A stretch of DNA of 56,404 nucleotides from Acidiferrimicrobium sp. IK. GTDB lineage: Bacteria > Actinomycetota > Acidimicrobiia > Acidimicrobiales > Palsa-688. The DNA is taken from positions 1 through 56,404 of the forward strand of contig NZ_JAIMCB010000021.1 of the NCBI RefSeq assembly GCF_025499425.1, in the 5' to 3' direction. The first letter of the stretch is position 1. The number at the start of each line of letters is the position of its first letter. This document shows, in pieces, positions 43,792 through 52,224 of the stretch. A program made the translations under genes and the position numbers. Under the pieces are notes generated by a model. The model was not told the origin of the DNA and did no database searches. It saw nothing but the letters and a program-made list of their open reading frames with translations.

Positions 43792-44655
43792 ATGAAGCCG
43801 TTCAACGGTCCCATCCCCCGCCTCCCCCGCCTCCTACGGACCAAGGTGGCGACCCTCGGGGCGCTCGGAGCCGTCGCCGCGTCCGCGTTCGCCGGTTCGG
43901 CGGCGGCTGACGCCTCCCCCCGGCAGTCGGCGCCGGCAGTCCCCAAGCCGAGCGTCGTGTTGGTCCACGGCGCGTGGGGGGACAGCGCCAACTGGAACGG
44001 AGTGATCCGGCGCCTGCAACACGACGGTTACACCGTCTACGCGCCCCCGAACCCGCTGCAGGGCATCCCCGACGACTCCGCTTACCTACGGGACTTCCTC
44101 GACACCATCTCCGGGCCGATCGTCCTGGTCGGCCACTCCTACGGCGGAGCGGTCATCACCAACGCCGCGACCGGCGACGCGCAGGTCAAGGCGCTGGTGT
44201 ACGTCGACGGGTTCGAGCCGGCGGCCAACGAGACCATCGGGCAGCTGGTCACGGCCCAGCCGGGGACCTGCGTCGTGCCCGCCAACCTGTCCTTGGTGCC
44301 CTACCCGGGGGCGCCGACCGGCGCCGCCGACGCTTATGTGAAGCAGAGCGTCTTTGGGAGCTGCATGGCCAACGGGCTGAACCCGACCGTCACCGGTGAG
44401 CTCGCGGCCACGCAGCATCCCCTCACCACGCTGGCCCTCGGCCAGGAGTCGGGGACGCCGGCGTGGCTGACCGTCCCGTCATGGGCGGTGATCGGCACCG
44501 CCGACCATGCCATCCCGCCCGCGGAGCTCGAGTACATGGCGAAACGGGCCCACTCCCGCGTCACCGTCATCCCGCACGCGCCGCACCTGTCGATGGTGTC
44601 CAATCCCGGCGCGGTCACAGAGACCATCCTCGACGCGGCCCACGCCGCCAGCTGA
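43792..44655 (+). CDS. Exported alpha/beta hydrolase (paralogue of the preceding gene)
   Basis: 287 residues. Basic N-terminus then a hydrophobic stretch LGALGAVAASAFAGSAAA with an A-x-A site near residue 39, a signal peptide. The catalytic domain matches the upstream protein: VVLVHGAWGDSANWNGVIRR, S116 in VGHSYGGA, acid/His in GTADHAIPPAEL and HAPHLSMVSNP. Tandem duplication with one copy retargeted outside the membrane (inference). Confidence 0.9.
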   Translation: MKPFNGPIPRLPRLLRTKVATLGALGAVAASAFAGSAAADASPRQSAPAVPKPSVVLVHGAWGDSANWNGVIRRLQHDGYTVYAPPNPLQGIPDDSAYLRDFLDTISGPIVLVGHSYGGAVITNAATGDAQVKALVYVDGFEPAANETIGQLVTAQPGTCVVPANLSLVPYPGAPTGAADAYVKQSVFGSCMANGLNPTVTGELAATQHPLTTLALGQESGTPAWLTVPSWAVIGTADHAIPPAELEYMAKRAHSRVTVIPHAPHLSMVSNPGAVTETILDAAHAAS

Positions 44656-45137
44656 CACAGCAGATCGACTGATAACGCAGCCGATGTCAGGCAGCTGCTC
44701 ACCTTCGGCCCGGACGTGGCGGGCGTCCCTGTGCCCCGTTCACCCTCCAGGAGTGTCACCGTCGCCTCATCGAGGGCGACAGCGAGCCCTTGCCTCACGA
44801 CCTGGGCCGTCGCATCCACCCGGGTCCAGCAGATTCCCGAGCGCCTCGCATCAGCAGGTGCCCTAGCCAGCTGGGCCATCCCTGCAGCAGTCTCCCCAAC
44901 AGGCTGTTGGGGAAGCCGGTGGGAGGCAACTGGGGTCTCCCCGCCACCGGCCAACTGCCATTGGACCGCAGGCGGCCATTTCGTCACCCTATGTGGCGCT
45001 CGCCGCTGAGGCTCGGCACCCGCACCCGTCGATTTGCTCGGCGTGCGACGAAGGCTCGGGGCGGGCGTGGCTGTGATCGATCGTTCGGGTGCCAGGGGAT
45101 GGCCCGGTCGGTCCCGTGCGCTTCTGTTGCAAGTTGC
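44656..45137. other. Gene-free stretch with a perfect palindrome
   Basis: About 480 bases with no convincing gene on either strand. It contains the 21-bp palindrome TCCCCAACAG-G-CTGTTGGGGA (44893-44913), with 10-bp perfect arms, which could be a protein-binding site or a transcription terminator of the hydrolase genes (no T-tract follows). Confidence 0.4.
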
Positions 45138-45148
45138 TACAGTAGGGA

Positions 45149-45532
45149 GTGACGGAGGGAGTGACTGTGGCTTCGACATCGCCGGCACGCATCGACGACG
45201 ATCTGTACGCCTCGGCAAAGCTGGTCGGTGAGGCGTTGAGCCGCAGCGCATCCCAGCAGGTCGGCCACTGGGCCCGCATCGGCCGCGAGCTCGAGGCGTC
45301 AGCGACGACCTCCCAGCGTGACATCGCGGCGGTCCTCGCCGGCGTCCGGCACTACGACACGTTGAGCGCCCAGGAGCAGGCGATCGTGCGGGCCGAGTGG
45401 TCCGAACGCATGGATGAGCGGCGTGCCGCCCTGGATCTGGCCGCCACCTTCGCCGCCTCAGGCGCCAGCTACTCCGAACTCGACGACGACGGAAACGTCG
45501 TGCAACGCCCGCCGTCCGCCCCGGGCGACTGA
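45149..45532 (+). CDS. ParD-like antitoxin of the zeta-toxin module
   Basis: 127 residues; the central part SPARIDDDLYASAKLVGEAL, SRSASQQVGHWARIGRELEA is ParD/RHH-like (TA_antitoxin ParD). A conserved C-terminal helix region (AEWSERMDERRAALDLAATF) probably contacts the toxin. GTG 45149 lies 5 nt after a TACAGT box; GTG 45161, with GGAGGGA before it, is an alternative. Its TGA overlaps the ATG of the zeta gene. Confidence 0.8.
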   Translation: MTEGVTVASTSPARIDDDLYASAKLVGEALSRSASQQVGHWARIGRELEASATTSQRDIAAVLAGVRHYDTLSAQEQAIVRAEWSERMDERRAALDLAATFAASGASYSELDDDGNVVQRPPSAPGD

Positions 45533-46110
45533 TGGCCGACCCGGTCCTGCACCTCCTCGCCGGGCCGAACGGATCCGGCAAGAGCACGCTGTATGAGAGG
45601 GTCGTCGGGCCGATCACCCATCTGCGGTTCGTGAACGCCGACCAGCTCGCCGCCGAACGTTGGCCCGACGACGCCGAGGCGCACGCCTACGAGGCGTCAC
45701 AGCTGGCGGCGGACGCGCGTGAGGAGCTGCTCGCCCGTCGTGTGAGCTTCGTCACCGAGACGGTCTTCTCGCATCCCTCGAAGCTGTCGCTGGTCGGCGA
45801 CGCCAGAGCTGCCGGCTACATCGTCGTCATCCACGTCGTCGTGGTCCCCCTCGAGTTGACCGTCGCCCGCGTCGCCGACCGTGTGGCCAGGGGCGGCCAC
45901 AGCGTGCCGGAGGTGAAAGTGCGGGAGCGCTACGCCAGGCTCTGGCCGCTCGTCGCCTCCGCGGTCAGCCAAGCCGACCGGGCGACGGTCTACGACAACA
46001 GCCGCGCCGCCGTCCCGTTCCGGGTCGTCGCCGAGTTCTTCAACGGCACATCCCTGGCCGAGCCTGCTTGGCCGACGTGGGTGCCGGCCGAGCTGCGAGC
46101 ACTCACATGA
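45532..46110 (+). CDS. Zeta toxin (UDP-N-acetylglucosamine kinase-like P-loop protein)
   Basis: 192 residues. Walker A GPNGSGKS at residues 11-18, followed by VVGPITHLRFVNADQLAAER (the zeta substrate loop with D), then RVSFVTETVFSHPSKL with a conserved E/T pattern, and the LID arginine region RVADRVARGGHSVPEVKVRE. Zeta toxins phosphorylate UDP-GlcNAc and block wall synthesis. Encoded directly after the ParD-like gene. Most complete match is to ParD/zeta pairs found in actinobacteria. Confidence 0.9.
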   Translation: MADPVLHLLAGPNGSGKSTLYERVVGPITHLRFVNADQLAAERWPDDAEAHAYEASQLAADAREELLARRVSFVTETVFSHPSKLSLVGDARAAGYIVVIHVVVVPLELTVARVADRVARGGHSVPEVKVRERYARLWPLVASAVSQADRATVYDNSRAAVPFRVVAEFFNGTSLAEPAWPTWVPAELRALT

Positions 46111-46216
46111 GGGGATATGGCCCCCTCCCCACCCTCGTTTCCGCTGATCTTTCGCCGAGCATGCGTGGACCGGGGCTGCGACACTGGGACCATGGGGCCA
46201 GTCCGAGGTACGTCTC

Positions 46217-47012
46217 ATGAGCCGCCGCTCTTCGGGGTCGTCGGACTCGATCGCCAGCCTGGTGTCAGCGGCGCGCTCGGCATCGAGGAGAGCGGTGGCC
46301 GCCGACGAAGGGTCATGCGGTCACGGTGCTCGACGTTCAGGGCAGCCGACGGGTCCACCGTCGCTGTCACCTCCCATGCCAGCGGCGACTACGACTCCAT
46401 CCGGGCATGGGCGCCGATGAACCCCTATCTGGCGACACCAAGCGGGCAGGCGATGCTCCTCGACAAGCGAGGCGAGGGGGCGACGCCCCTGGCGCCGATC
46501 GTCGGGCGGGTGCCAGGATCGATCCTCACTCTCGACGGTCGGGGCGTGCCGCTCGATGCCGTATGGCTCGAGGAAATCGATGAACACCCCGTCCCGGAGC
46601 TGCCGGATCTCGGGTCTGCGACCCCCGCTGTCCGCGTGGATCTCGAGTCGCGCTTCGAGGCGGTCCCGTTCCACCGGGTTCGCAACTGGGCGGACTACTG
46701 GGCGTTGCGCTCCGTCGAAGTCGACCACCTGCAGCGTCTGCAGCACCTCACCGCCTCTCCGATGACCGCGTCCACGCCTTGGAGGCCCACTGGCTCGCCC
46801 GCCTTGACCGACAGCTGGCCGACGTCCTTGAACGACTACATCATCACAGCAGCGAGGTCATGCTCAACAGCCGAGTGGGTCGCCGCCTCCAGGGCAAGAA
46901 CGCGCTGTTTCAGGTCTGGTTCAACACCATCGGACCGGGGGCCCGCTGCTGGATGAGCAACCGCTACACGCCGATCCGCCGGCACACGTTCCGACTTCGC
47001 TGGCGGCCATGA
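46217..47012 (+). pseudogene. Gene of unknown function split by two or more frameshifts
   Basis: Three frames carry coherent protein segments in order: SGSSDSIASLVSAARSASRR (from ATG 46217), a short VTVLDVQG, GSTVAVTSHASGDYDSIRAW through VRNWADYWALRSVEVDHLQR, then, shifted near 46750, LSDDRVHALEAHWLARLDRQ through GKNALFQVWFNTIGPGARCW to a TGA at 47012. No family recognised. The clean segments suggest a recently broken gene or sequence errors. Confidence 0.55.
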
Positions 47013-47277
47013 CCGACTCCCGGCTCCGCCTGCGCCGGGTGTGCTGCCCCCCGTCCGCCGTCACGCTCACAGGCGTACGAGCGGGCGGTTCCTTACCCGT
47101 CGTCAGCGACCCTGCGAACTCACCGTGCGTGGGCGATCTCTGACACTGGGCGTAGGCCATACCCGTCTGTTTGCGCTCGTTGTGGCAGGCCGATCGATGC
47201 GGATCGCCGGGTGCAGACGAAGCGACCGGCTCGAGGCTCAAGGTGTCCACCGGCGCGAGGAGCCGGCCCGCAGGCGA

Positions 47278-49290
47278 CTACCTGCCGAGCAGCTCGCTGC
47301 TCGGGAACGGGGCGCCCAGGTGGAACCCTTGGGCGCAGTCGACGTCCTCTTCGAGGAGGAACTGCACGGTCGCCTCGTCCTCCACGTACTCGGCGACCAC
47401 CCGCTTGCCGAACCCGTGGGCCACGCTGACCAGGGCCCGCACGACCAGGCGGTCCGCCGGCGACTCGAGACAGGCCCGCACGAACCGGCCGTCGATCTTC
47501 ACCTGCACGATCGGCAGCGCCCGCAGGTGGGAGAACGCCCCGAACCCGGCCCGGAACTCGTCGAGGGACAGCTGCACGCCCATCCGCCGCAACCTCTCCC
47601 CCGTCGTCTCCGCGTCGGGCAGGTGGGCCACCAGCGCGCTCTCGGCCACCTCGAGCGCCAGCCTGCCGGGCAGCGTCGGGGCGCCCCGGAACCGCTCCTC
47701 GAGGAACGTCAGGTTGTCCTCGGAGGTCAACGTGGCCGGTGACACGTTGACCGTCACCCTGGTGTCGGGGTCCACGCCCGGCGCCGAGAGCAGGTCGACC
47801 GCGGCGCCAAGCACCCAACGGTCGATCGCCCCGAGAAGCCCGGCTTGCTCCGCCACGCCCAAGAACGCGGCCGGCGGGACGGCGCCGGCGCTGTCGTGTA
47901 GCCGCAGCAGCAGCTCGTAGTCCCGCCCGGCTCCGGTGCGCAGGTCGACTACCCGCTGCGCGTCGAGGACGAAGTGGTCGCGGCTGAGCGCGTTCTCGAT
48001 CCGCTCAACCAGCGCCGAGCGGCTCCGGGAGCGGCGAGGCGAGCCGGGCTGGTAGGTGGCGTAGCGGTCCCGTCCGGAGTTCTTGGCCTCGTACATGGCC
48101 AGGTCGGCGCGCATGAGGACCTGACGGCCGTTGACGTCGTCGCTGTCGAAGCGGGCCACGCCGATGCTGGTGGTCACCGGCCGGGTCTGGCCGCCCACCG
48201 GGATGCGGATCTTCTCTTTCACCGACGCCACCAGCTTGGACGCCACCACCTCCGCCTGCTCCAGGGAGGTCTCGGGGAGCACCACCGCGAACTCGTCGCC
48301 GCCCATCCGCCCGATGATGTCGGCGGTGCGCAGCGTGGCCCGCAAGAGCCCGGCGAACTGCACGATCAGCTCGTCGCCGATGTGATGCCCGAAGAGGTCG
48401 TTGATCTGCTTGAACCGGTCGAGGTCGAGGACCAACACCGCGCCGGTGCCGCCGTAGCGGGCGACCAGGCTGCACTGGGCGTTGAGGGCGGCTTCGAACG
48501 ACCGGCGGTTACGCAGGTTGGTCAGCGGGTCTTCGTCCACCAGCGCCCGCAGCTGCACCTCGAGGTCACGCTGGTCGGTGACGTCGAGCAGGTGCATGAG
48601 GATGTGGGTGACCCCGCCGCCCTCCACCGAGATCGGCGCCGCGGTCAGGCTGGCGAGCACCACCGGCCCGCCGGCGTGCAACAGGCGGTCCTCCCCCCGG
48701 TACCAGGGGAGGCTGCCGTCGAGCATGGCGTCTATGGCCGCCGCGACCCGGGGCCGGTCCCCGGGGTGGAGCAGCTCGAGCATCTCCCGGCCCTGCAGGT
48801 CGCTCGGGCGCAACCCGACGAGGGAGGCCATGGCGTCGTTGACCAGCTGGCAGCGGCCGGCCCGGTCGACGTGGACCATCGCCACCGGGGCGTGCTCGAA
48901 CGCGTTGCGGTACTGGTGGTCGGAGTAGCGGCGCAGGCGTTGCTCGTCGCGCAGCAACGAGATGTCGCGCAGCGCCACGACGACCTCGACCACGGTGTCG
49001 CCGTCGCGGCGCAGCGGCGCGGCTTCCACCAGCAGCTCGCCGCCGGGCAGGTCGGAGGCCTCCCGGGTGCCTCCGAGCGCGACCCGGCAGGCGGCCTCGA
49101 CCTGCTCGGCGTGGCCGGGGGCCAACGCGGCGACGGGTGACCCGGGCGCGACGGTGCCGCCCGGGTCGCCCCCAGAGGCGACGACGCGCAGGTCCCGGCC
49201 GACGATGGCGACGGTGTGGTCCGCGAAGGCGGCGAGCATCCCCGCCAGCCGTTCGCTGTCGTGGTCGGGGCCCCCGCCGGCCCCGCTCAT
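47278..49290 (-). CDS. PAS-GGDEF-EAL c-di-GMP signalling protein
   Basis: 670 residues. PAS-like sensor about 123-245, GGDEF 330-334 intact in RTADIIGRMGGDEF, whose R321-x-x-D324 is a feedback I-site, so it should make c-di-GMP. EAL domain about 430-665: the signature is ELL (E459), N515, E547, D577, K598 and E634 are kept, but the second metal Asp of DDFG is Glu (DEF) and other loop residues vary, so phosphodiesterase activity is uncertain. ATGA overlap with the potassium channel stop couples the two. Confidence 0.92.
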   Translation of the reverse strand: MSGAGGGPDHDSERLAGMLAAFADHTVAIVGRDLRVVASGGDPGGTVAPGSPVAALAPGHAEQVEAACRVALGGTREASDLPGGELLVEAAPLRRDGDTVVEVVVALRDISLLRDEQRLRRYSDHQYRNAFEHAPVAMVHVDRAGRCQLVNDAMASLVGLRPSDLQGREMLELLHPGDRPRVAAAIDAMLDGSLPWYRGEDRLLHAGGPVVLASLTAAPISVEGGGVTHILMHLLDVTDQRDLEVQLRALVDEDPLTNLRNRRSFEAALNAQCSLVARYGGTGAVLVLDLDRFKQINDLFGHHIGDELIVQFAGLLRATLRTADIIGRMGGDEFAVVLPETSLEQAEVVASKLVASVKEKIRIPVGGQTRPVTTSIGVARFDSDDVNGRQVLMRADLAMYEAKNSGRDRYATYQPGSPRRSRSRSALVERIENALSRDHFVLDAQRVVDLRTGAGRDYELLLRLHDSAGAVPPAAFLGVAEQAGLLGAIDRWVLGAAVDLLSAPGVDPDTRVTVNVSPATLTSEDNLTFLEERFRGAPTLPGRLALEVAESALVAHLPDAETTGERLRRMGVQLSLDEFRAGFGAFSHLRALPIVQVKIDGRFVRACLESPADRLVVRALVSVAHGFGKRVVAEYVEDEATVQFLLEEDVDCAQGFHLGAPFPSSELLGR

Positions 49291-51134
49291 TTCTCCACCA
49301 AACCGGGCGGAGCGGCGACAGCGGCGGGGACGGCGTCGCGGCGCAGCACCGCCAGCAGCTCCTCTGGCGGCCCGATCAGCCACGCCCGGTCGCCGGGCGC
49401 GAAGCGGGTGGCCCGCCGAGGAGGGTGTTCCATGATCGTGGTTCCTACCCTCCGGATGGAGATGACCCGGATCCGGGCCGACAGTTCCTGCATGGCCAGG
49501 CCGGCCAGCCCGCCGTCGGGGGCGACGGTCAGCGCGCCGACGAGGAACAGTTGGCGCTCCACGTAGAACGTCGAGAGGATCTCCAAGCCGAGCGCGGCGC
49601 CGATGAACCACGGCGCGGCCAGCGCGGAGGTGGACAGCACGGAGCGGAACCCGAAGCTGGCGGCGATGGTGTCGCTCAGCGACCGGTCGAAGATCCGCAT
49701 CACCGTGGGCAGGGTGTCGGCCGCCGGGCCGAGGCGGTCGCGAAGGGCCAGCCCGACGTCGAGGTTGGTGAGGTCGCTGCTCGTCAGGATGGCCACCGCC
49801 GACGCCGCGGTGGTGTTGGCCGCGTCGAGGGTGCTCGGCTGGGAGGCGTCGCCGGTGATGACCGGCACCTTGAGCGCCCGCAGCCGCGACAGGTGGCGGT
49901 TGTTGTCGTCGCGCTCGATGACCACCACGTTGGCCCCCGCCGCGAGGAGCCCTTCGACGACGCGCACCCCGACCGAGCCGGTGCCGATCACGACCACGTG
50001 GCCTCGCATCCCGGTGATCCGCCGCTGGCCGAGCGCGGCCGCCAGGCTGCGACCGAACAGCTGGCTGGTCAGCAGCGCGAACAGGGTGGTGAGGAGGGTG
50101 ACGCCGACGAGGATGACCGCGATCCCGACGACTTTGAGCCAGTTGGGCTGCTGCGCGAAGGAGAAGTCGCCGTAGCCGACGGTGGCGATGGTCTCCACGG
50201 TGAAGTACACCGCGGAGAGCAGCGACAGGTGGTGACCGCCGGGGCCGGGCTGGCGGTACCCGAAGCGGAGGACGACGGTCGCTCCGAGGGTGAGAGCGAC
50301 CAGCGCGGCCAGGGTCAGGCGCAGCGGCCACTCCACCTGGGCGGTCACCGACCGCAGCAACACCAGCGCTTGGCGTGCCGGCCGGTGGCGGCCGAGGCCG
50401 TCGCCGCGCTGCTCGTCGGGGCGCCCGACGCCGGCGGAGGCCAGCTCGTCGGGCGAGCCGAGCACCCGGACGGTGTCGCCGGAGCCGACGGTGACGTCGC
50501 GTCCTGGGCACACCTCGACCTCGGAGGTCCCGGCCCGGGTCACCGCGATGGGCACCAGGTCCCCGAACAGGGACCGCAGAGAACCCCCGGCGGTGACCTC
50601 GACGCTGGTGGCCTCGAACTCGGCGTCGCCGATGCGCAGCGTGTTGTGGTTGTCGGCCAGGCACGCCTGGACCAGTGACGGGGCGGCCAGGGTGGCGACA
50701 TCGAGGACGGTCCCCGGGCCGGTCACCCCGGCCAGGGCCCGCCCCACCGACGCGTTGGACATGCTGGCCACCACCCGCAGCTGCGGGAAGGCGCGCTGGG
50801 CGCTGAGCGCGGTCTCGAGGGTGCGCAGCTCGTCGTCCTCGGCGCAGATCAACCCTCTGGCGCGCGCCGCGCCGGCCCGGCGCAGGACCGGGCTGAGCCA
50901 CGGCGGGCCGACTACGAGGGGCACCGCCAGCTCTTCGAGCAGCTGGCGGGCCGGGGCCGGCGGTGCGGCGTCGACCGCGACGACCGCGTTGCCGGCGTGG
51001 TGGAGGGCGCTGATCAAGCGCAGGGCCAGGCCGCCCAGGCCGCAGACGATCAGGTGGTCGCGGCCCTCCACCGGCCGCCCCCCGTCTCGCCCCTCCCGGC
51101 GGTCTCGGTCCTCCCGCCCGTCTTGGTCCTCCAT
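49287..51134 (-). CDS. Two-pore-helix potassium channel protein with two RCK/TrkA-N domains
   Basis: 615 residues. N-terminal RCK-like Rossmann domain (HLIVCGLGGLALRLISALHH, glycines 32-35), a TrkA-C-like region to about 230, two transmembrane helices around the selectivity filter TVGYGD (318-323) and a second RCK domain beginning VVVIGTGSVGV (GTGSVG 384-389). It gates K+ flux by nucleotide binding. RCK-pore-RCK order is less usual than the common pore-RCK. ATGA-coupled to the GGDEF-EAL gene. Confidence 0.9.
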   Translation of the reverse strand: MEDQDGREDRDRREGRDGGRPVEGRDHLIVCGLGGLALRLISALHHAGNAVVAVDAAPPAPARQLLEELAVPLVVGPPWLSPVLRRAGAARARGLICAEDDELRTLETALSAQRAFPQLRVVASMSNASVGRALAGVTGPGTVLDVATLAAPSLVQACLADNHNTLRIGDAEFEATSVEVTAGGSLRSLFGDLVPIAVTRAGTSEVEVCPGRDVTVGSGDTVRVLGSPDELASAGVGRPDEQRGDGLGRHRPARQALVLLRSVTAQVEWPLRLTLAALVALTLGATVVLRFGYRQPGPGGHHLSLLSAVYFTVETIATVGYGDFSFAQQPNWLKVVGIAVILVGVTLLTTLFALLTSQLFGRSLAAALGQRRITGMRGHVVVIGTGSVGVRVVEGLLAAGANVVVIERDDNNRHLSRLRALKVPVITGDASQPSTLDAANTTAASAVAILTSSDLTNLDVGLALRDRLGPAADTLPTVMRIFDRSLSDTIAASFGFRSVLSTSALAAPWFIGAALGLEILSTFYVERQLFLVGALTVAPDGGLAGLAMQELSARIRVISIRRVGTTIMEHPPRRATRFAPGDRAWLIGPPEELLAVLRRDAVPAAVAAPPGLVEK

Positions 51135-51271
51135 CGGTCAATCATTGCGGACATCGCGGAGTTTTGCGCTGCGCCGACGCGCAAAACGAGCTGTTCACGC
51201 GGCCGGCGGCCCGCCATCCCCACCGGCCCCCGGCTGGCCACCTCGATGCTGGGTGGCCTCGGACCCGGCGT

Positions 51272-51395
51272 CGCCCCGCCTGCTCCGTCCCGCCAGTTGA
51301 TCGAGGAGCTGACGGTGCCGCTGGCGACGCCACCCGGGCCGCAGACGATCAGGTGGCAGCGGCCTTTCACTGGTCGCCCCCGTCCCGTCTCGCCT
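51272..51395. repeat. Partial duplication of the 5' end of the channel gene
   Basis: 51336-51395 repeats, with changes, the plus-strand sequence at 51041-51095 (both begin GCAGACGATCAGGTGG and end GTCTCGCC). Next to it (about 51275-51335) is a segment that encodes APPAPSRQLIEELTVPL on the plus strand, mirroring the minus-strand APPAPARQLLEELAVPL of the channel protein, that is, an inverted copy. No gene remains here. Confidence 0.6.
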
Positions 51396-51425
51396 ACCAC
51401 TCCAGTCGCTGTCTGCTTGTGACTG

Positions 51426-51803
51426 CTACGGCCCGGCCTCGCCGTCCGCGAGGAGACGGAGACGGCGGGCGGCCGCGGCGAGCCGCTTGTCCGCGGTCCA
51501 CAAGCGGGCGTCCGCGGTGAGCCTGGTCGCGGCGAGGAGCTGGGCGTCGAGGTAGCCGATGCCCTGCCCGTAGAGCTGCTCTGCGTCGATCAATCCGAGG
51601 ACTTCGGCGTCGGTGGCGACCTCCGCCGACGGGAGGTTGGCCAGAAGACCCAGGATGTCTTCGCGCTGCGACAGGTGACCGAGGGCCAGCTCGCCGGTCA
51701 CCCACGGATGGGCGAGCACCCAGCCATGGTCGAGCAGGTGAGCCAGGGCCGGCTCGCCGGCCCGGAGATGGTCGACCCATATGGAGGTGTCGACCAGTAT
51801 CAC
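51426..51803 (-). CDS. PIN-domain toxin without a visible antitoxin
   Basis: 125 residues from GTG 51803. ILVDTSIWVDHLRAGEPALA has the first catalytic Asp, WVLAHPWVTGELALGHLSQR the Glu, GQGIGYLDAQLLAATRLTAD the third and LWTADKRLAAAARRLRLLAD the fourth. No antitoxin precedes it: the opposite strand there carries a PIN remnant (51889). A chromosomal orphan toxin or a broken module. Confidence 0.85.
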   Translation of the reverse strand: MILVDTSIWVDHLRAGEPALAHLLDHGWVLAHPWVTGELALGHLSQREDILGLLANLPSAEVATDAEVLGLIDAEQLYGQGIGYLDAQLLAATRLTADARLWTADKRLAAAARRLRLLADGEAGP

Positions 51804-51888
51804 CGGGGCTTTGGACGACGGCGAGGCGGCAGCGTCAGCCCGGGCTCGGTCCCACCGAGCCGGGCCAGGCGCCGGGCTTCCGGCGACA

Positions 51889-52224
51889 ATGGCTACCGGC
51901 GAGGGCGGCCAGGTCCTGATCGAAGCGCGAGCGGTGGTCGGCGACCTCGACCTGGTGCCGCTCGAGCGCGCCGTCCAAGCCGCCGCCCGCAAGCTGGGCC
52001 AGCCGCTGTCGCGCTCGCGCGACGCGCTCCGTCTGGCCTCTACCCTGCTGCTCGGCGACGATCTAAGGGCGTTCGTCGCCTTCGACCGGCGGTTCCTCGA
52101 CGCGTCCAAGGCCGCCGGCCTGCCGGCCGAACCCGCGGTGGCTCACAGCCCCAGCGTCTGGGGCACCATGTACAAGCCGAAGGCCATCACGATCAGGCAC
52201 AAGCCGGTGACCACCACCCGGTAG
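51889..52224 (+). pseudogene. C-terminal remnant of another PIN toxin
   Basis: Plus strand frame: VVGDLDLVPLERAVQAAARK, then RDALRLASTLLLGDDLRAFV, AFDRRFLDASKAAGLPAEPA, the typical second half of a VapC. The first catalytic Asp segment (D-x-S/A) is missing. The frame runs on into the 3' end of the convergent Nramp gene. Confidence 0.65.

Noticed and set aside
47278..51141. One 1287-residue minus-strand protein spanning channel and GGDEF genes
   Set aside because: Only the part from 49290 is family-like; the upstream half is the wrong frame of the channel gene.
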